Origin: Synergistaceae bacterium
Lineage (GTDB): Bacteria > Synergistota > Synergistia > Synergistales > Synergistaceae
Assembly (NCBI GenBank): GCA_031290815.1
Contig: JAISLO010000032.1
Coordinates: 1-6,035, forward strand
Direction: 5' to 3'
Length of the DNA: 6,035 nt
Part shown: positions 5,476-6,035 of the stretch, in pieces
Layout: each line of letters opens with the position of its first letter
Position numbering within the stretch: position 1 is the stretch's first letter
Translations under genes and position numbers: made by a program
Notes under the pieces: model-generated
The model's database searches: none
What the model was told of the DNA's origin: nothing
What the model saw: the letters and a program-made list of their open reading frames with translations, nothing else

Positions 5476-6035
5476 TTACCAGGAGCGCGGGATAAAATCG
5501 AAGTCCCACGAAACCGTGATCGGCTCCTTCCAGAAGCGGCCGGTAACGCCGGTCTCCTTGTCGACGTGCAGGAGGTAGCTCTGCTTCTCCGGGTTTTCGA
5601 TTATGAACGTGATCTTGTACTCCCCAGCCCCGTCCAGTTTCACGTTGTTCCCGTAGTGTGGGCCGTCGGAGGCGCTCATGGGCATGAAGTTTCCCTCGAT
5701 GACCTTGTCGCTGCCCTTTTTCTGCGCGCGGTATTTGACCGTGAGATATGGGACGAAGTCGCCGGCTCCGTAGCCGAGTTCGTTGCCCTCAGCCGCGGAA
5801 ATGTCAGCCTCCATGTGCATATCGGACTGAGACGCAGCGAGTCCTCCGAGTCCGGCCGGCTCCATGTCCACGGGCTGGAAGTAGACGCCGGCTATGTTGA
5901 GCGGGCCGACCACATGATCGTCGCCGATCGGAAATTCCTCAAATCCCGCCGTGGCCTCGCTCGGCGCGGGAGCCGCAGCCTCGCCCGTCACCACGAAAAA
6001 CGCCGCCGCCATAAATACAGCCAAAACAAAAAAAC
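5476..6035 (-). CDS. P19/Tp34-family periplasmic iron(-copper) binding protein, 5' end outside window
   Basis: Secreted protein that in Campylobacter and relatives binds copper and iron for high-affinity iron uptake. The frame stays open through the window edge, so the TTG at 6024 is not taken as the start; the true start lies beyond 6035. Visible residues include a signal peptide core (LAVFMAAAFFVV followed by TGEAAA), then the mature domain beginning near FPIGDDHVVGPLNIAGVY. Counting the TTG as residue 1, the ligands known from C. jejuni P19 (His42, Glu44, Met88, His95, His132) appear as His70 and Glu72 in DMHMEADI, Met116 in NFMPMSASDGPHYG, His123 in GPHYG and His153 in LLHVDKETGV. The total length fits the family. 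It is followed by the DUF2318 and ABC genes, as in the Campylobacter locus. In other bacteria the same protein is FetP or FtrA; I leave the symbol blank because naming differs between groups. Confidence 0.92.
   Translation of the reverse strand, partial: FFVLAVFMAAAFFVVTGEAAAPAPSEATAGFEEFPIGDDHVVGPLNIAGVYFQPVDMEPAGLGGLAASQSDMHMEADISAAEGNELGYGAGDFVPYLTVKYRAQKKGSDKVIEGNFMPMSASDGPHYGNNVKLDGAGEYKITFIIENPEKQSYLLHVDKETGVTGRFWKEPITVSWDFDFIPRSW

Noticed and set aside
6022..6024. TTG as the start of P19
   Set aside because: The frame stays open upstream to the window edge with hydrophobic residues (FFV) that continue the signal peptide, and a normal signal peptide needs a charged start that is not yet visible.

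Overview
The window comes from a moderately GC-rich bacterium with two membranes, or at least an exported, periplasm-like compartment. One gene encodes a secreted P19-type metal-binding protein and another a multi-spanning protein with an extracytoplasmic cysteine domain. The chemoreceptor fragment, regular use of ATA (Ile) and AGG (Arg) codons, and strong GGAGG-type ribosome binding sites would fit Synergistota (for example the Cloacibacillus/Synergistes group). That assignment is an impression from sequence style, not a demonstrated one.

All genes lie on the minus strand, so the biological order runs from high to low coordinates. At 6035-5476 is the 3' part of a P19/Tp34-family periplasmic iron-binding protein whose start lies outside the window. 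Next comes a 282-bp spacer (5475-5194) with an extended -10 promoter and an unusual cluster of short palindromes and direct repeats. It is followed by an 8-TM membrane protein with a C-terminal DUF2318 cysteine domain (5193-3934), a first FtsX/MacB-type ABC permease (3919-2621), an 81-nt spacer holding a hairpin, a second FtsX/MacB-type permease (2539-1403), and the ABC ATPase (1389-673). A hairpin at 600-625 may mark the 3' end. A 374-bp AT-rich gap (672-299) holds a promoter and leader for a methyl-accepting chemotaxis protein gene that runs off the left edge and carries an apparent one-base frameshift.

The order P19 - DUF2318 membrane protein - permease - permease - ATPase matches the core of the Campylobacter jejuni P19 iron-acquisition locus (Cj1659-Cj1663 by my recollection). 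There an FTR1-type iron permease precedes p19 and thioredoxin-like genes follow the ATPase. By inference, P19 captures iron (with copper) in the periplasm, an FTR1 permease encoded just beyond position 6035 would carry it across the membrane, and the DUF2318 protein may handle electrons or metal on the periplasmic face. The two permeases and the ATPase would form a mechanotransmission-type ABC complex whose role in iron uptake is not established. No thioredoxin-like genes follow the ATPase here: a chemoreceptor does. The least explained parts are the biochemical job of the DUF2318/ABC module and the repeat-rich regulatory spacer at 5287-5454.
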